Position numbers and translations under genes: made by a program. The notes under the pieces are model-generated. The model saw only the letters and a list, made by a program, of their open reading frames with translations, was not told where the DNA came from and ran no database searches. Source: Hydrogenispora sp. (GTDB taxonomy: Bacteria; Bacillota; UBA4882; UBA10575). Taken from it: a stretch of 59,791 nt of DNA. This document shows positions 26,117-35,368 of this stretch, piece after piece. The stretch lies in NCBI GenBank assembly GCA_012837705.1, contig DUQQ01000065.1:1-59791 (forward strand), read 5' to 3'. How positions within the stretch are numbered: the stretch's first letter is position 1; each line of letters starts with the position of its first letter.

Positions 26117-26845
26117 ATGCGGATTGTGATTGGTAAAGATTATGATGAAATCAGTAAAAAAGCAGCATTAATCGTCGCTGCACAGGTACTATTGAAACCT
26201 GACTGTGTTTTGGGTTTGGCGACGGGCAGCACACCTTTGGGGCTATACCGTGAACTGATCGCCATGTACGAACGGGGAGAACTTGATTTTTCCAAGGTGA
26301 CCACCTTTAATTTGGATGAGTATTACCCGATAACACCGGATCACCCCCAAAGTTACCACTATTTTATGTATAAGAACTTATTTAACCACATCAATGTTAA
26401 TCCGGGGAAGATCCATCTGCCAAAAGGAACGGCCGATCCGGTGGAAGCCGAATGTAGCAATTATGAACAGATGATTGCGGCGGCGGGGGGGATTGATCTT
26501 CAAGTGTTGGGGATCGGGGTCAATGGACATATCGGGTTCAATGAACCTAACCCCTATTTACAGGCGCGGACGCATTTGGTGGATTTAAAGAAGGAGACCA
26601 TTAAGGTCAACAGTCGTTTCTTCCAGACGGAGGCGGAAGTGCCACGGCAGGCGTTGACAATGGGGATCGGAACGATCTTGAAAGCGCGCCGGATATTATT
26701 GCTGGCCAGCGGGAAGAGTAAGGCAGAAGCAATCAAAAAGACTATGGAGGGCTTGGTGACGACGGAATGTCCTTCGACATTTCTCCAGACCCATCCGGAT
26801 GTTACCTTGCTCCTTGACCAGGAGGCCGCGGCCTTAATAGAATAG
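26117..26845 (+). CDS. nagB: Glucosamine-6-phosphate deaminase
   Basis: The protein has 242 residues. It converts glucosamine-6-phosphate to fructose-6-phosphate and ammonia. Visible motifs are [13 protein letters not shown] (phosphate loop), [10 protein letters not shown] (catalytic Asp), [11 protein letters not shown], and the C-terminal [16 protein letters not shown] 26117 is chosen over an upstream in-frame start at 26084 because it gives the family N-terminus ([13 protein letters not shown]). The enzyme ties the chitobiose operon to glycolysis. No nagA is nearby, so deacetylation must be encoded elsewhere. Confidence 0.95.
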   Translation: MRIVIGKDYDEISKKAALIVAAQVLLKPDCVLGLATGSTPLGLYRELIAMYERGELDFSKVTTFNLDEYYPITPDHPQSYHYFMYKNLFNHINVNPGKIHLPKGTADPVEAECSNYEQMIAAAGGIDLQVLGIGVNGHIGFNEPNPYLQARTHLVDLKKETIKVNSRFFQTEAEVPRQALTMGIGTILKARRILLLASGKSKAEAIKKTMEGLVTTECPSTFLQTHPDVTLLLDQEAAALIE

Positions 26846-26933
26846 GAAGCGACTTGGCGACCCGAACTAGCGATTACACCTTTTAAAATAAGTCAAGTGA
26901 ATAGAGGACGAAGCGAAAAATCACGGAAACCGA

Positions 26934-26961
26934 TTGCGTTTACCGCTGGTTGTTATATAAT
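26934..26961 (+). promoter_or_regulatory. Possible promoter for the glycosyltransferase operon
   Basis: TTGCGT (26934-26939) and a perfect TATAAT (26956-26961) are 16 bases apart, about 160 bases before the start codon. The rest of the 26846-27124 gap shows no gene. Confidence 0.5.
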
Positions 26962-27124
26962 TATGATCAAGAGTAAAGCTTCTTCTCAACACTTGGCTTT
27001 CTTTTTTTTTGGATGGTAGTCGCCCGCGCTGGCAAGCTGAGCCTGGAAGTTGACTTGTATATTCTGCTAAGGATTCTTCCGAATTCTAGCGGGAAAAATA
27101 ATATTCGGTTGTGGGAGGCATTTT

Positions 27125-28330
27125 ATGGAGCGGCGGATGCTGATTGGACAGTTTAATGACTCATATCCTCCGGTGATGGACGGGGTGGCCAATGTGACCA
27201 AGAACTATGCTTACTGGCTCAATAAAAAATACGGTCAGTGTTATGTGGTAACCCCAGCGTTTCCCGGTTATCGCGATCAGGATCCTTTTCCGGTAATGCG
27301 CTACATGTCTTTACCGCTGGTTTTTCGTCCGCCATACCGGTTAGGGTGTCCGCAAATTGATCGAAAAGTGCAACGGCGATTAAAAGCGATCCCTTTTGAT
27401 CTGGTACATACCCATTCTCCGTTCTCTTCGGGACAGTTGGCCCTGAAAATTGCCCGGCAAAAGGGTATTCCCATTGTCGCCACTTTTCATTCCAAGTTTT
27501 ATGATGATTTTAAAGCGGTAGTCAAAGCGGAGAACCTTGCCTGGTTCGGTGTTAAACAGGTAATAAAGTTTTTTTCACAAGTTGATGCCGTCTGGACCGT
27601 AAACCAGGCAACTGCGAACACGCTCCGGGAGTATGGTTACCGGGGGAAAGTGGAGATTGTATACAATGGTACCGAGTTTGAACCACCCACGGATCTGGAG
27701 GCGCGCCGTACATTGATCAACCACCGGTTGGGAATCGGCCCGCGGGAAGCGGTATTTCTCTTCGTTGGTCAGCATATATGGCAAAAGAATGTGCGGATGC
27801 TCATCCAGGCGCTGCAGTTACTGCACCAACGGGGTGCAAGCTTCCGGATGATTTTTGTCGGGACCGGATATGCGGAACAAGAGATGAAAGAGCTGGTTAA
27901 GGAGGTTGGTCTCGCGGAACACGTCATTTTTATGGGTAGTGTCCTCGACCGCGATCTTTTGAAATCCCTATATGCCCGGGCGGATCTGTTTTTGTTCCCT
28001 TCGGTGTACGATAATGCACCGATTGTAATTCGGGAAGCAGCGGCGGCGCAATGCCCGGCAGTGGTTGTGGCCGGCGCGAACAGCGCGGAAGGAATTATTG
28101 ATAATGTGAACGGTTTTCTGACCAAGAATGATCCGGAGAGTCTCGCCCAGCGGATACAGACAATCATAGGCGATCCGCAGCGGTTAGCAGCGGTGGGGGC
28201 GGAGGCGCAGCGTACCATTTACCAGCACTGGGAACAGATCATTGACGAAGTGGCGGTGCGGTACCAGGATTTGATTCAAGAATTTAAAAAGAAAACGGCT
28301 ACCTTTGGTTCCGTTCCTATGGTAAAATAG
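27125..28330 (+). CDS. GT4-family glycosyltransferase
   Basis: The protein has 401 residues in a GT-B fold. The N-terminal half opens with IGQFNDSYPPVMDGVANVT, a pattern seen in diacylglycerol glucosyltransferases and related mannosyltransferases, and has HTHSPF. The C-terminal half contains FVGQHIWQKN and the donor-binding SVYDNAPIVIREAAAAQCP (an E-x7-E type site). It could make a glycolipid or transfer hexose to a lipid carrier, but the acceptor is not known. It is followed 24 bases later by the HIRAN gene. Confidence 0.88.
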   Translation: MERRMLIGQFNDSYPPVMDGVANVTKNYAYWLNKKYGQCYVVTPAFPGYRDQDPFPVMRYMSLPLVFRPPYRLGCPQIDRKVQRRLKAIPFDLVHTHSPFSSGQLALKIARQKGIPIVATFHSKFYDDFKAVVKAENLAWFGVKQVIKFFSQVDAVWTVNQATANTLREYGYRGKVEIVYNGTEFEPPTDLEARRTLINHRLGIGPREAVFLFVGQHIWQKNVRMLIQALQLLHQRGASFRMIFVGTGYAEQEMKELVKEVGLAEHVIFMGSVLDRDLLKSLYARADLFLFPSVYDNAPIVIREAAAAQCPAVVVAGANSAEGIIDNVNGFLTKNDPESLAQRIQTIIGDPQRLAAVGAEAQRTIYQHWEQIIDEVAVRYQDLIQEFKKKTATFGSVPMVK

Positions 28331-28354
28331 AAGCAAGAAAACGGAAAGGCGGTT

Positions 28355-28711
28355 ATGGGGGTGTCAGTGGAAAGATATGTTGCGGTCGTCGGGTTTGGTC
28401 AATTTTACGGTCGGAAGATTTTTAAACCCGATCAAATCGTAAAACTTGTCAAGGAACCCAATAATCCCTTTGATGATGAAGCGATCCGGGTTGAGATAGA
28501 ACCGGTTGGCCAAGTCGGTTATGTGGCAAACAGTACCGCGACGGTCCCCCGGGGCTGCCATAGTGCCGGTCGCATTTATGATACCTTTGAACAGCACTGC
28601 TATGGAATAGTCCGGTTTGTCACAAAGGAGACGGTTATTGTCGAACTATTGGATAAGATTCGCATGCAGATTGTTCTGCTCGAGACTTGCGATCTACACC
28701 AATTAAGCTAA
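28355..28711 (+). CDS. HIRAN-domain protein
   Basis: The protein has 118 residues and is essentially one HIRAN domain: VAVVGFGQFYGRKIFK, LVKEPNNPFDDEAIRVEI, VGYVANS. HIRAN domains bind DNA 3' ends or act near helicases and nucleases in repair proteins, but stand-alone bacterial copies have no clear role. Its pairing with a glycosyltransferase is probably incidental. The start (ATG 28355) follows ggaaaggcgg. Confidence 0.85.
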   Translation: MGVSVERYVAVVGFGQFYGRKIFKPDQIVKLVKEPNNPFDDEAIRVEIEPVGQVGYVANSTATVPRGCHSAGRIYDTFEQHCYGIVRFVTKETVIVELLDKIRMQIVLLETCDLHQLS

Positions 28712-28752
28712 GCGGGGTAAAGCTTGCTCGTTTAATCATTAGGGGGCGAAAA

Positions 28753-28788
28753 GGGGGCTGGTAAACGAACCAGCCCCCCTTGTTTTTA
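28753..28788. terminator. Shared terminator between HIRAN and galM genes
   Basis: A perfect 10-bp stem (gggggctggt / accagccccc) with a 6-base loop has ttgttttt on the right side. It stands between convergent genes, and galM ends inside its T run. Confidence 0.85.
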
Positions 28789-29823
28789 TACGGTTTCGAA
28801 GCGATAAATTGTCGTTTGTCGGTAGACCGCGCCCGGATTGAGAACCGTCGAAGGAAACTCCGGGCGATTCGGGGAATCGGGGAAGTGTTGGGTTTCCAGA
28901 CAGAACCCGCTGTGTTTTCCGTATTTTGCACCACGTTTTCCGGTAAAGGTCCCATCGAGAAAGTTTCCGGTATAAAACTGCATTCCCGGTTCGGTCGTAT
29001 AGACCGTCATGACCCGGCCACTTTGTGGTTCGCGGACGCTTGCGGCTAAGGTCGGTTCGGTGCCTTTACGGTTTAAAACATAATTATGATCATAGCCCCC
29101 GGTTACCTGGTTGATCCGCGCCCCGATCGGTTGCCATGCGGTGAAGTCCAAAGGGGTATTTTCCACTGGTATTAGTTCGCCGGTGGGAATCAACTTTTCA
29201 TCTACGGCCGTATAACGGTCGGCGTTAATCATAATTTCATGTTCCAAGATATCGCCATTGCCTTCGCCTTTTAAATTGAAGTAACTGTGTTGGGTCAGAT
29301 TGATGATGGTTGGTTGATCGGTGGTTGCCAGATAGTTAATGATCAGTTCATTGCGGTCGTTCAATAAGTAGGAGACCGTGGTGGTTAAGTTGCCGGGGTA
29401 ACCTTCCTCACCATCTTTTGCTATGTAACTGAGTTCCACACCAACCCCTTCCGCGTTACGGAACTCTACCGCATCCCATACCACCCGGTTAAAACCGACG
29501 TTTCCGCCATGAATGTGGTTCTCGCCGTCATTAAGGGCGAGACGGTACTCTTTCCCGTTTAGAAGAAAACGGCCTTTGGCGATACGGTTGCCGAAACGTC
29601 CGATGAGCGCGCCGAAGTAGGGGTGATCGGTTAAGTAGTCGGCCAAGTTGTTAAAACCAAGGACCACATCGTCAACTTTTCCGGTTTTATCCGGGACCAG
29701 GAGCGATGTGATAATGCCCCCGAAATTAATGATCTTCACCGTCATGTTGCTCTTGTTTTCGAGGGTAAACTGAAAGACTTCCTTCCCACCAATACTGCCA
29801 AAAGGTATCCTTGTAATGCTCAA
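28786..29823 (-). CDS. galM: Aldose 1-epimerase
   Basis: The protein has 345 residues. It interconverts alpha and beta anomers of galactose or glucose. Family signatures are present: GRFGNRIAKGRF, DGENHIHGG (catalytic His), NLTQHSYFNL, and the C-terminal FCLETQHFPDSPN with the catalytic Glu. The start is TTG 29823 behind aaggagggg. It lies 74 bases downstream of the HAD gene and is probably co-transcribed with it. Confidence 0.93.
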   Translation of the reverse strand: MSITRIPFGSIGGKEVFQFTLENKSNMTVKIINFGGIITSLLVPDKTGKVDDVVLGFNNLADYLTDHPYFGALIGRFGNRIAKGRFLLNGKEYRLALNDGENHIHGGNVGFNRVVWDAVEFRNAEGVGVELSYIAKDGEEGYPGNLTTTVSYLLNDRNELIINYLATTDQPTIINLTQHSYFNLKGEGNGDILEHEIMINADRYTAVDEKLIPTGELIPVENTPLDFTAWQPIGARINQVTGGYDHNYVLNRKGTEPTLAASVREPQSGRVMTVYTTEPGMQFYTGNFLDGTFTGKRGAKYGKHSGFCLETQHFPDSPNRPEFPSTVLNPGAVYRQTTIYRFETV

Positions 29824-29897
29824 AACTTCCCCTCCTTGATTTTTTAAAGATTAACTGTTCCTGTTGATCGTTTGTATATTTTCGATAAAGTCGACAA

Positions 29898-30710
29898 CTA
29901 AACCGACAGTTCTCTGTTGAAACAGAAGCGGTAGATGGCATGGGCAACACCGTTTTCATCGTTGGAGAGCGTTACATAGTCGGCCTGTTGCTTAATGGCG
30001 TCGTCGGCATTGGCCATGGCGATTCCAAGTCCAGCGTATTTAATCATCGGTAGATCATTAAACCCGTCCCCGATTGCGATGATTTCTTCCCGGGAAAAGC
30101 CGTAATAAGCGCTCAGTCGGGCTAAAGCGTTGCCTTTTGATACTTTCTGATCGAAAAATTCAAGGAGGAACGGTTGGGAGGTACAGTAGTTGACCGTTGG
30201 GGGGACGTCCGGGGCAACCGCTTTCTCATAATCACGGATGGCCTCTACTTCGTCGTAAAAAAGGACTTTTGTTACCCCTTGCGCGATGAGTGCTTCTAGA
30301 TCGGTGATGGGTTCAGGTTTTGTTTTTGACAACTCGGAATAAGCCGCTGCTTTCTGGGTCAGTGGATGGATGTAGAGCTTGTTGTTCGCCCATATTACAA
30401 TCGTGGTTTTGAATTTTTCGCCAAGCTTATATACGGTTTTCACGTCTGCACCCTGCATTGTTTGGTCGTAAAGGATCTTCCCCGATTTACCCATCACGAT
30501 CATGGCTCCGTTGTACGTGATAAATGGTAGGTCTAAACCTAGTTTATCGATCAATGGTTTGACCCCTTGGATCGGACGACCGGTACAGATCGTAAGGATT
30601 ACCCCCGCCGCGACGGTTTCTTGGACTGCTTTCATCGTTTCTGGTGTTAGGTTACTCTTGCTATCAAGGAGGGTACCATCGACATCAACTGCTACCAATT
30701 TGTACTTCAT
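29898..30710 (-). CDS. Cof-type HAD-IIB phosphatase
   Basis: The protein has 270 residues. The nucleophile Asp is in AVDVDGTLLDSKSNL (motif I), motif II is LTICTGRP, and motif IV is IGDGFNDLPMIKYA. A C2-type cap lies between. Such enzymes dephosphorylate sugar phosphates or FMN-like compounds with broad specificity. It is upstream of galM in the same direction, which suggests a sugar-phosphate substrate but does not prove it. Confidence 0.92.
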   Translation of the reverse strand: MKYKLVAVDVDGTLLDSKSNLTPETMKAVQETVAAGVILTICTGRPIQGVKPLIDKLGLDLPFITYNGAMIVMGKSGKILYDQTMQGADVKTVYKLGEKFKTTIVIWANNKLYIHPLTQKAAAYSELSKTKPEPITDLEALIAQGVTKVLFYDEVEAIRDYEKAVAPDVPPTVNYCTSQPFLLEFFDQKVSKGNALARLSAYYGFSREEIIAIGDGFNDLPMIKYAGLGIAMANADDAIKQQADYVTLSNDENGVAHAIYRFCFNRELSV

Positions 30711-30868
30711 TCTTCTTCTCCTTTTATTTAGACCATCTATTTCCCATCAGGATTATTACGGAATAGTTCAAGTTGTTCCCCGGATTATCCGCGACTTACT
30801 TATAAATTACTAGGTTTTGACGAAAAAATCAATCCAGTTCCAGTTTTTTGTGGTAACAGCCGGTAACT

Positions 30869-31285
30869 TTATTTGTTTTTAGTTCGGGTCTGTTCGATGA
30901 TGGAGTGGAGCGGCTGGGAGCCGCCTGCCATGAGCGCAGCGGTGAAGAGGCTGTCGATCAAGGGTGTTGCTTCCATCCCCAGTCCACCCGCGAGAAAACG
31001 GAACCGGGGATTAGCCAGTGCCAGTCCTAATCCGAAGGCAAAGGTGAGGCCTAAAGTCACATAAGTACGGAGAGCCACTATTTTCCCGGTGTTTTGGTTC
31101 GGATGTTCCCCTTTTGTCGGCACCGGGGGGAGTAAAGGAATCAGTAAATTTTCAATGATCCGTTCGACAATGAAGGTAATAACGGTGATAAAGACAAGAT
31201 AAGAGAGGAGTTGGTCTAGATTATACAGTTTTGACTCCTCCTTTCCTTTGAAAAAATTATATATGTAATATCTTTTCGACGCCAA
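30869..31285 (-). CDS. Small membrane protein, unknown function
   Basis: The protein has 138 residues from TTG 31285, behind gagg. There are two clear hydrophobic segments (LLSYLVFITVITFIVERII, about 27-45, and VTLGLTFAFGLGLALA, about 76-92). A Pro-rich stretch and a polar linker lie between them. The C-terminal GGSQPLHSIIEQT stretch is reminiscent of small phage-like or holin-like proteins, but I would not call it one. A second ribosome-like site (aaggagg, near 31240) lies inside the frame without a normal start codon after it. It is divergent from the riboswitch-controlled gene. Confidence 0.65.
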   Translation of the reverse strand: MASKRYYIYNFFKGKEESKLYNLDQLLSYLVFITVITFIVERIIENLLIPLLPPVPTKGEHPNQNTGKIVALRTYVTLGLTFAFGLGLALANPRFRFLAGGLGMEATPLIDSLFTAALMAGGSQPLHSIIEQTRTKNK

Positions 31286-31475
31286 ACCAATTTCCTCTTT
31301 TTCACAATTTATATTTTCAAAAGCAAAAAATAATTACCGCAAAAATCTTTATTTTTAAGTAAAAGTAGCAAAAAAGGGCAAAAATCGGCAAAAATATGAT
31401 TTAATGGTTGCTTTACATTTCAGTTCATGCTACTATTTTTATGATAATATGTTTCTTAAGGATTGATATTTGCGG

Positions 31476-31623
31476 AAACAACTTAGTTAGCGAAAGGGCA
31501 AATCCGGCGAAAGCCGGTGACGCAAAGCTACGGGTCTAAAGTTTAATTTCGGTTTACACCTCGAGAATTCAGTTTATACTTCGAGTTAAACCAAGACCGC
31601 CGGGCTGCCGAAGGAAGTTGTTT
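31476..31623 (+). promoter_or_regulatory. c-di-GMP-I (GEMM) riboswitch
   Basis: The conserved core is present: aagggcaaat, then stem ccggc-gaaa-gccgg with its GAAA tetraloop (31504-31517), then gacgcaaagc and gggtctaa, closed by agaccgccgggctgccg. Stem P1 is formed by aaacaactt (31476-31484) with aagttgttt (31615-31623). P3 is longer than usual. The gene it leads encodes a GGDEF/HD-GYP protein, which supports the call. The remaining 31286-31475 stretch is AT-rich, with no clear promoter. Confidence 0.9.
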
Positions 31624-31678
31624 TTATTATGAACTCTTTTAACCGCACCAGATCCAATATGTGTGGAGAGGGATCTTG

Positions 31679-33271
31679 ATGAAAAAAACCATTTTGGTCG
31701 TTATGATCCTCCTTGTCGTTTTCTGCTTTTTAATGGTCTATGATAACAACGAACAGTATAAGTCAGGCGAGCAAAACCGCGGGCTTATTCTGATGCTCTC
31801 TGGCGCGCTGCTTCTGCTGGGCGTGTTTACGCTCTTGTTATTAAAAAACTACCGCTGTTTAAAAAAGAATTATCAGGAGAACACGGTTCTTAATGAAATA
31901 TTGGAAACCTATATCAATACCAACCAGAGCTTTATTTACTTAAAGGACGAAAATCTCCGGTATCTTCTGGTCAATAAAGCTCTGGCTGATTTTTATGGGA
32001 GAAAAGTGAGCGAGGTTATTGGAAAGGATGTCTTCGCTTTTGCCGACCGGGAGTTTGCCGACTTCAGTAAAAAGACCGATCTTCAGGTTTTGGCCGACAA
32101 GATGGTGGTTGAAAAAGAATTAATCTGGCGTGACCGGGTTTTTGCGGCCACAAAGTTCCCGGTTAAACTGGCCAACGGCCGTTACGGAGTGGGTGCTTAT
32201 GTCCGGGATGTGACCGAAGAATATAACAATAAACGGGACCTGATCTATCTTAGCTATCATGACCCTTTAACCGGCCTATATAATCGGAGATATGTCGAGA
32301 AAGAACACAATAGATTTGCCGCGGAGGCAAATCTCCCGCTTTCGGTGATTATGGGCGATGTGAATGGCCTAAAAGTGACCAACGACATATTCGGGCATAA
32401 TGCGGGTGATCTTCTGTTACAGAAGGCTGCAGGGGTATTTACTAAAGTATGCCAAAAAGAGGGTACGGTGATTGCCCGCTGGGGCGGTGATGAGTTTGTT
32501 GTCTTTTTACCCCGAACCACAGCGGAAGAAGGGGAAAGGCTTCGCAGGGAGGTCAAGAAGCAGTTTGCCCAAGAACGGATCAATGGCCTTGCGGGGAGTA
32601 TCTCCTTGGGTTGCGATACCAGAAACACCGTGACCGAAGATCTTGCCCAAACCATCCGTAATGCGGAAGAACGGATGTACCTGGAAAAAGCGATCGACAG
32701 TGAACGGTTTAATAACGAAGCGATCCAAAGAATCATCAAATCCTATCACGTAAGATTCCCCCGGGAGGCAGAACACGCCGATCGGGTGAGTCAATTATCG
32801 GTAGCGATTGGCAAGGCGATGCAACTGCCCCAGTCCTATTTGGGCCGACTAAAACAAGCGGCTTACCTTCATGACCTGGGGAAAATCGTCCTCCCGGAAA
32901 CCTTATCGCCGGAGGGGCCCCATACAGAGGAGAAACAGCATAAGCTGAAGGAACATCCGGTTGCCGGATACCGGATCGCCAATGCTTCGCCCCAGACAAT
33001 GGAGGTGGCAAGATATGTTCTTAGCCATCATGAAAACTGGGATGGGAGCGGTTATCCCAAAGGCCTGCAGGGGGTGGCGATTCCGCGGACGTCCCGGATT
33101 ATTGCCATCGCCAACTACTATGACCAGTTGCGCCACGGGCTCCGCGGGCAAGAACCGCTTTCTCCGGAGGTGGCCTTGGCTGTAGTTAAACAGGAAGCCG
33201 GAAAGATATTAGATCCGGAGATTGTCCGGGTTTTCGTGGAGATGGTGGAAGATGGTTTTAACTTAGATTGA
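31679..33271 (+). CDS. PAS-GGDEF-HD-GYP c-di-GMP turnover protein
   Basis: The protein has 530 residues. Order: two membrane segments (about 5-22 and 37-56), a PAS domain (about 75-185), a GGDEF domain with an intact GGDEF motif (269-273), and an HD-GYP domain with HD (398-399, YLHDLGK), the KEHP and SHHE histidines, and GSGYPKG. Both the cyclase and the phosphodiesterase motifs are intact. No RxxD inhibition site stands before GGDEF. It can therefore in principle both make and break c-di-GMP. A c-di-GMP riboswitch precedes it, giving a feedback loop. ATG 31679 is preferred over an upstream frame start because of gagaggg. Confidence 0.93.
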   Translation: MKKTILVVMILLVVFCFLMVYDNNEQYKSGEQNRGLILMLSGALLLLGVFTLLLLKNYRCLKKNYQENTVLNEILETYINTNQSFIYLKDENLRYLLVNKALADFYGRKVSEVIGKDVFAFADREFADFSKKTDLQVLADKMVVEKELIWRDRVFAATKFPVKLANGRYGVGAYVRDVTEEYNNKRDLIYLSYHDPLTGLYNRRYVEKEHNRFAAEANLPLSVIMGDVNGLKVTNDIFGHNAGDLLLQKAAGVFTKVCQKEGTVIARWGGDEFVVFLPRTTAEEGERLRREVKKQFAQERINGLAGSISLGCDTRNTVTEDLAQTIRNAEERMYLEKAIDSERFNNEAIQRIIKSYHVRFPREAEHADRVSQLSVAIGKAMQLPQSYLGRLKQAAYLHDLGKIVLPETLSPEGPHTEEKQHKLKEHPVAGYRIANASPQTMEVARYVLSHHENWDGSGYPKGLQGVAIPRTSRIIAIANYYDQLRHGLRGQEPLSPEVALAVVKQEAGKILDPEIVRVFVEMVEDGFNLD

Positions 33272-33300
33272 CAATAGAAACAAAGCAACTGTTGAAGCAG

Positions 33301-33330
33301 CAAGGGGACCTTTTCGGTCCCCTTGTTTTA
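33301..33330 (+). terminator. Terminator after the GGDEF/HD-GYP gene
   Basis: A perfect 10-bp stem (caaggggacc / ggtccccttg) with loop ttttc is followed by tttt. The convergent degV-like gene ends just to its right. Confidence 0.85.
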
Positions 33331-33331
33331 A

Positions 33332-34183
33332 TCAATCCTCTTTTTCAAGGTAGATAATGCCTACGGTTCCGGGGCCGCAGTGGGTAGAGATAACGGCACC
33401 GGCTTCGGTAATGACGACATTGCGTGCTAACCCCATCTCCCGGAGCTGTGAGGCGATGAGATTGGCCGATTCTTCGTCACGACAGTGGGTAACGGAGATC
33501 CAGTTGTCGTCGATCCGGGCTTGGTTGGCGGTGGCCCATTCTAAAAGACGGGCGTTGGCTTTGCTTTTGCTCCCACGGAATTTTTCTGGAACGCACATCT
33601 TGCCGTCGACAACCTCAATGCGCGGGTGAATCTGTAAAACGTTACCGACTAATGCTTGTGTTCGGGTGAGTCTTCCTCCTTTATACAAAAAGTCCAGCGA
33701 ATTGACGATAAAGGAGGTTCTTACCCGCGCCGTCATGGCGGTGATGCGGTCGGTAATCTCCTCAAGAGACAGACCTTGCTCGGCCATCTCGGCGGCATGC
33801 AAGGCCAGAATACCGATGCCCATCGAAAGATTGCGGGAATCAACGGTGGCAATGGAGGCGTCGGCCAATTCTTGTGCTGCCAGACAGGAGGAGGCGTATG
33901 TACCGGACAGTTCCGCCGAGATTCCCACATAGAAGATCTCGTTTCCTTCCGCGCCGAGGCGGCGGAAAAGTTCTAAAAAGGCGGCGGGTGTCGCCTGGCC
34001 TGTCTTGGGGAAATCGGGTGATGTATTGACTTTATCTAAAAACTCATCCTGAGTGAGGTCGACACCATCATAGTAAACCTCCTCACCAAAGTGGACCGTA
34101 AGGGGAACCACCTCAATACCATAGCGTTTTTTTAATTCTGGTGAGAGGTCAGCCGTGGAATCGGTGACGATTTTGATCGACAT
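33332..34183 (-). CDS. DegV-family fatty-acid-binding protein
   Basis: The protein has 283 residues. DegV/FakB proteins carry fatty acids for phosphorylation by the kinase FakA. The N-terminal IVTDSTADLSPEL, PLTVHFG, and TSPDFPKTGQATPAAF are family signatures, with TGQ and the later SMGIG loop lining the lipid pocket. No fakA is nearby. ATG 34183 follows gggaggag. It converges with the GGDEF/HD-GYP gene. Confidence 0.92.
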   Translation of the reverse strand: MSIKIVTDSTADLSPELKKRYGIEVVPLTVHFGEEVYYDGVDLTQDEFLDKVNTSPDFPKTGQATPAAFLELFRRLGAEGNEIFYVGISAELSGTYASSCLAAQELADASIATVDSRNLSMGIGILALHAAEMAEQGLSLEEITDRITAMTARVRTSFIVNSLDFLYKGGRLTRTQALVGNVLQIHPRIEVVDGKMCVPEKFRGSKSKANARLLEWATANQARIDDNWISVTHCRDEESANLIASQLREMGLARNVVITEAGAVISTHCGPGTVGIIYLEKED

Positions 34184-34541
34184 TATAAAACTCCTCCCAA
34201 AGGAATATTTTTTTCATAATCCTGTAGCAAGTTATCAAGTCATGGGTAGAACATAAATAAAAAGATAATACCAGCCTAGGTTGTTCTGATGCTGCTTTCC
34301 GCTCACCTCCTTACTCAAGATAATAAAGACCAATCATTAAACATTTCGCTAATTTAAGATTAAATCCTCCCCGCTAGCAGTAGGGAATAGGCAAAACAGG
34401 TGAAAAAAAGCGCATTACCAAGTTGCAGGAGGATTTTATCGTTTTGTAACTAATATTAATGCTACCGGGAATTTTTTTACCAAAATAGTCGTTAAAAATA
34501 TGTAGAGGGCCAAGTACATTTACGAGAAAGGTGTGGTTTCG
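34184..34541. other. AT-rich gap between degV-like and phoU genes
   Basis: This 358-base gap lies between divergent genes. I see no coding frame, structured RNA or clear promoter pair; short A/T runs dominate. Confidence 0.4.
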
Positions 34542-35180
34542 TTGAACCAGCTTGAACAGTTGATGTCGGAGATCGAAAAGATGGGGGAAGCAGTGAAAAA
34601 AAGGGTTGAACGGGCGATCAATGCTTTAGTGGAAAAAGATCCGGAAGTAGCACTGGAAATTATCCGGGAGGATGACCTGTTTGATAACGAACTGATCGTC
34701 TTTGAAGACAAGATTACCCGGTTTCTTGCGGAAAAGACCCCCCACGGGAAGGAACTCCGTAGTAGTCTTTCCGTGTTTAAAATGGCTAAAGATCTGGAAC
34801 GGATCGCCGATTATGCGACCAATATTGCGGAGATCGTTCTGGAGTTAAAAAATGAAGAATATATAAAACCGTTGATTCATATCCCACAATTGGCTTCTTT
34901 AGCCCTTAATATGCTTGAAGTGGCATTAAGGGCTTTTCTTGATGGTAATCCGGACTTAGCCGAGGCAGTCTGTCGTAAAGACGAAGAAGCCGACAATCTT
35001 TGTGACACTATTTATAAAGAGTTGACCAGTGGCGAGTGGAGAGAAGGAGAACCCCGTTCAATTCGGCAAACGGTTCGGTTTAATATGATCGCCCGCTTTT
35101 TGGAACGGATTGCCGACCACGCTACCAACATTGGGGAAGAAACGATCCTGCTCCATACCGGAAAAAGGGTAAAATACTAG
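34542..35180 (+). CDS. phoU: PhoU-family phosphate uptake regulator
   Basis: The protein has 212 residues. TTG 34542 lies 9 bases after gaaaggtg; GTG 34533 is an alternative. PhoU is a six-helix protein made of two three-helix repeats. Each repeat carries the metal-contacting pattern, seen here as KMAKDLERIADYATNIAE (about 79-96) and IARFLERIADHATNIGEE (near the C-terminus). It normally damps Pst phosphate uptake and PhoR signalling. No pst or pho genes are adjacent, so it is an orphan copy that may serve another transporter or sensor. Confidence 0.9.
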   Translation: MNQLEQLMSEIEKMGEAVKKRVERAINALVEKDPEVALEIIREDDLFDNELIVFEDKITRFLAEKTPHGKELRSSLSVFKMAKDLERIADYATNIAEIVLELKNEEYIKPLIHIPQLASLALNMLEVALRAFLDGNPDLAEAVCRKDEEADNLCDTIYKELTSGEWREGEPRSIRQTVRFNMIARFLERIADHATNIGEETILLHTGKRVKY

Positions 35181-35368
35181 CTTTTAACGGTTGCCCAAAT
35201 GGCCCGCCGGTTGGCGGGTTATTCTTTCTGTCGAGACGTTAATTATTCCCGGCAGGAGATTGTTATAGCAAGTTGAATATCTCTGTGTTAGCACCGGACC
35301 AAAGGATAAGAAGGTGCGTAAAGTTTTATCTTTCGATCATTAATACTTCCGAGGAGGAGCAGTTTAAG

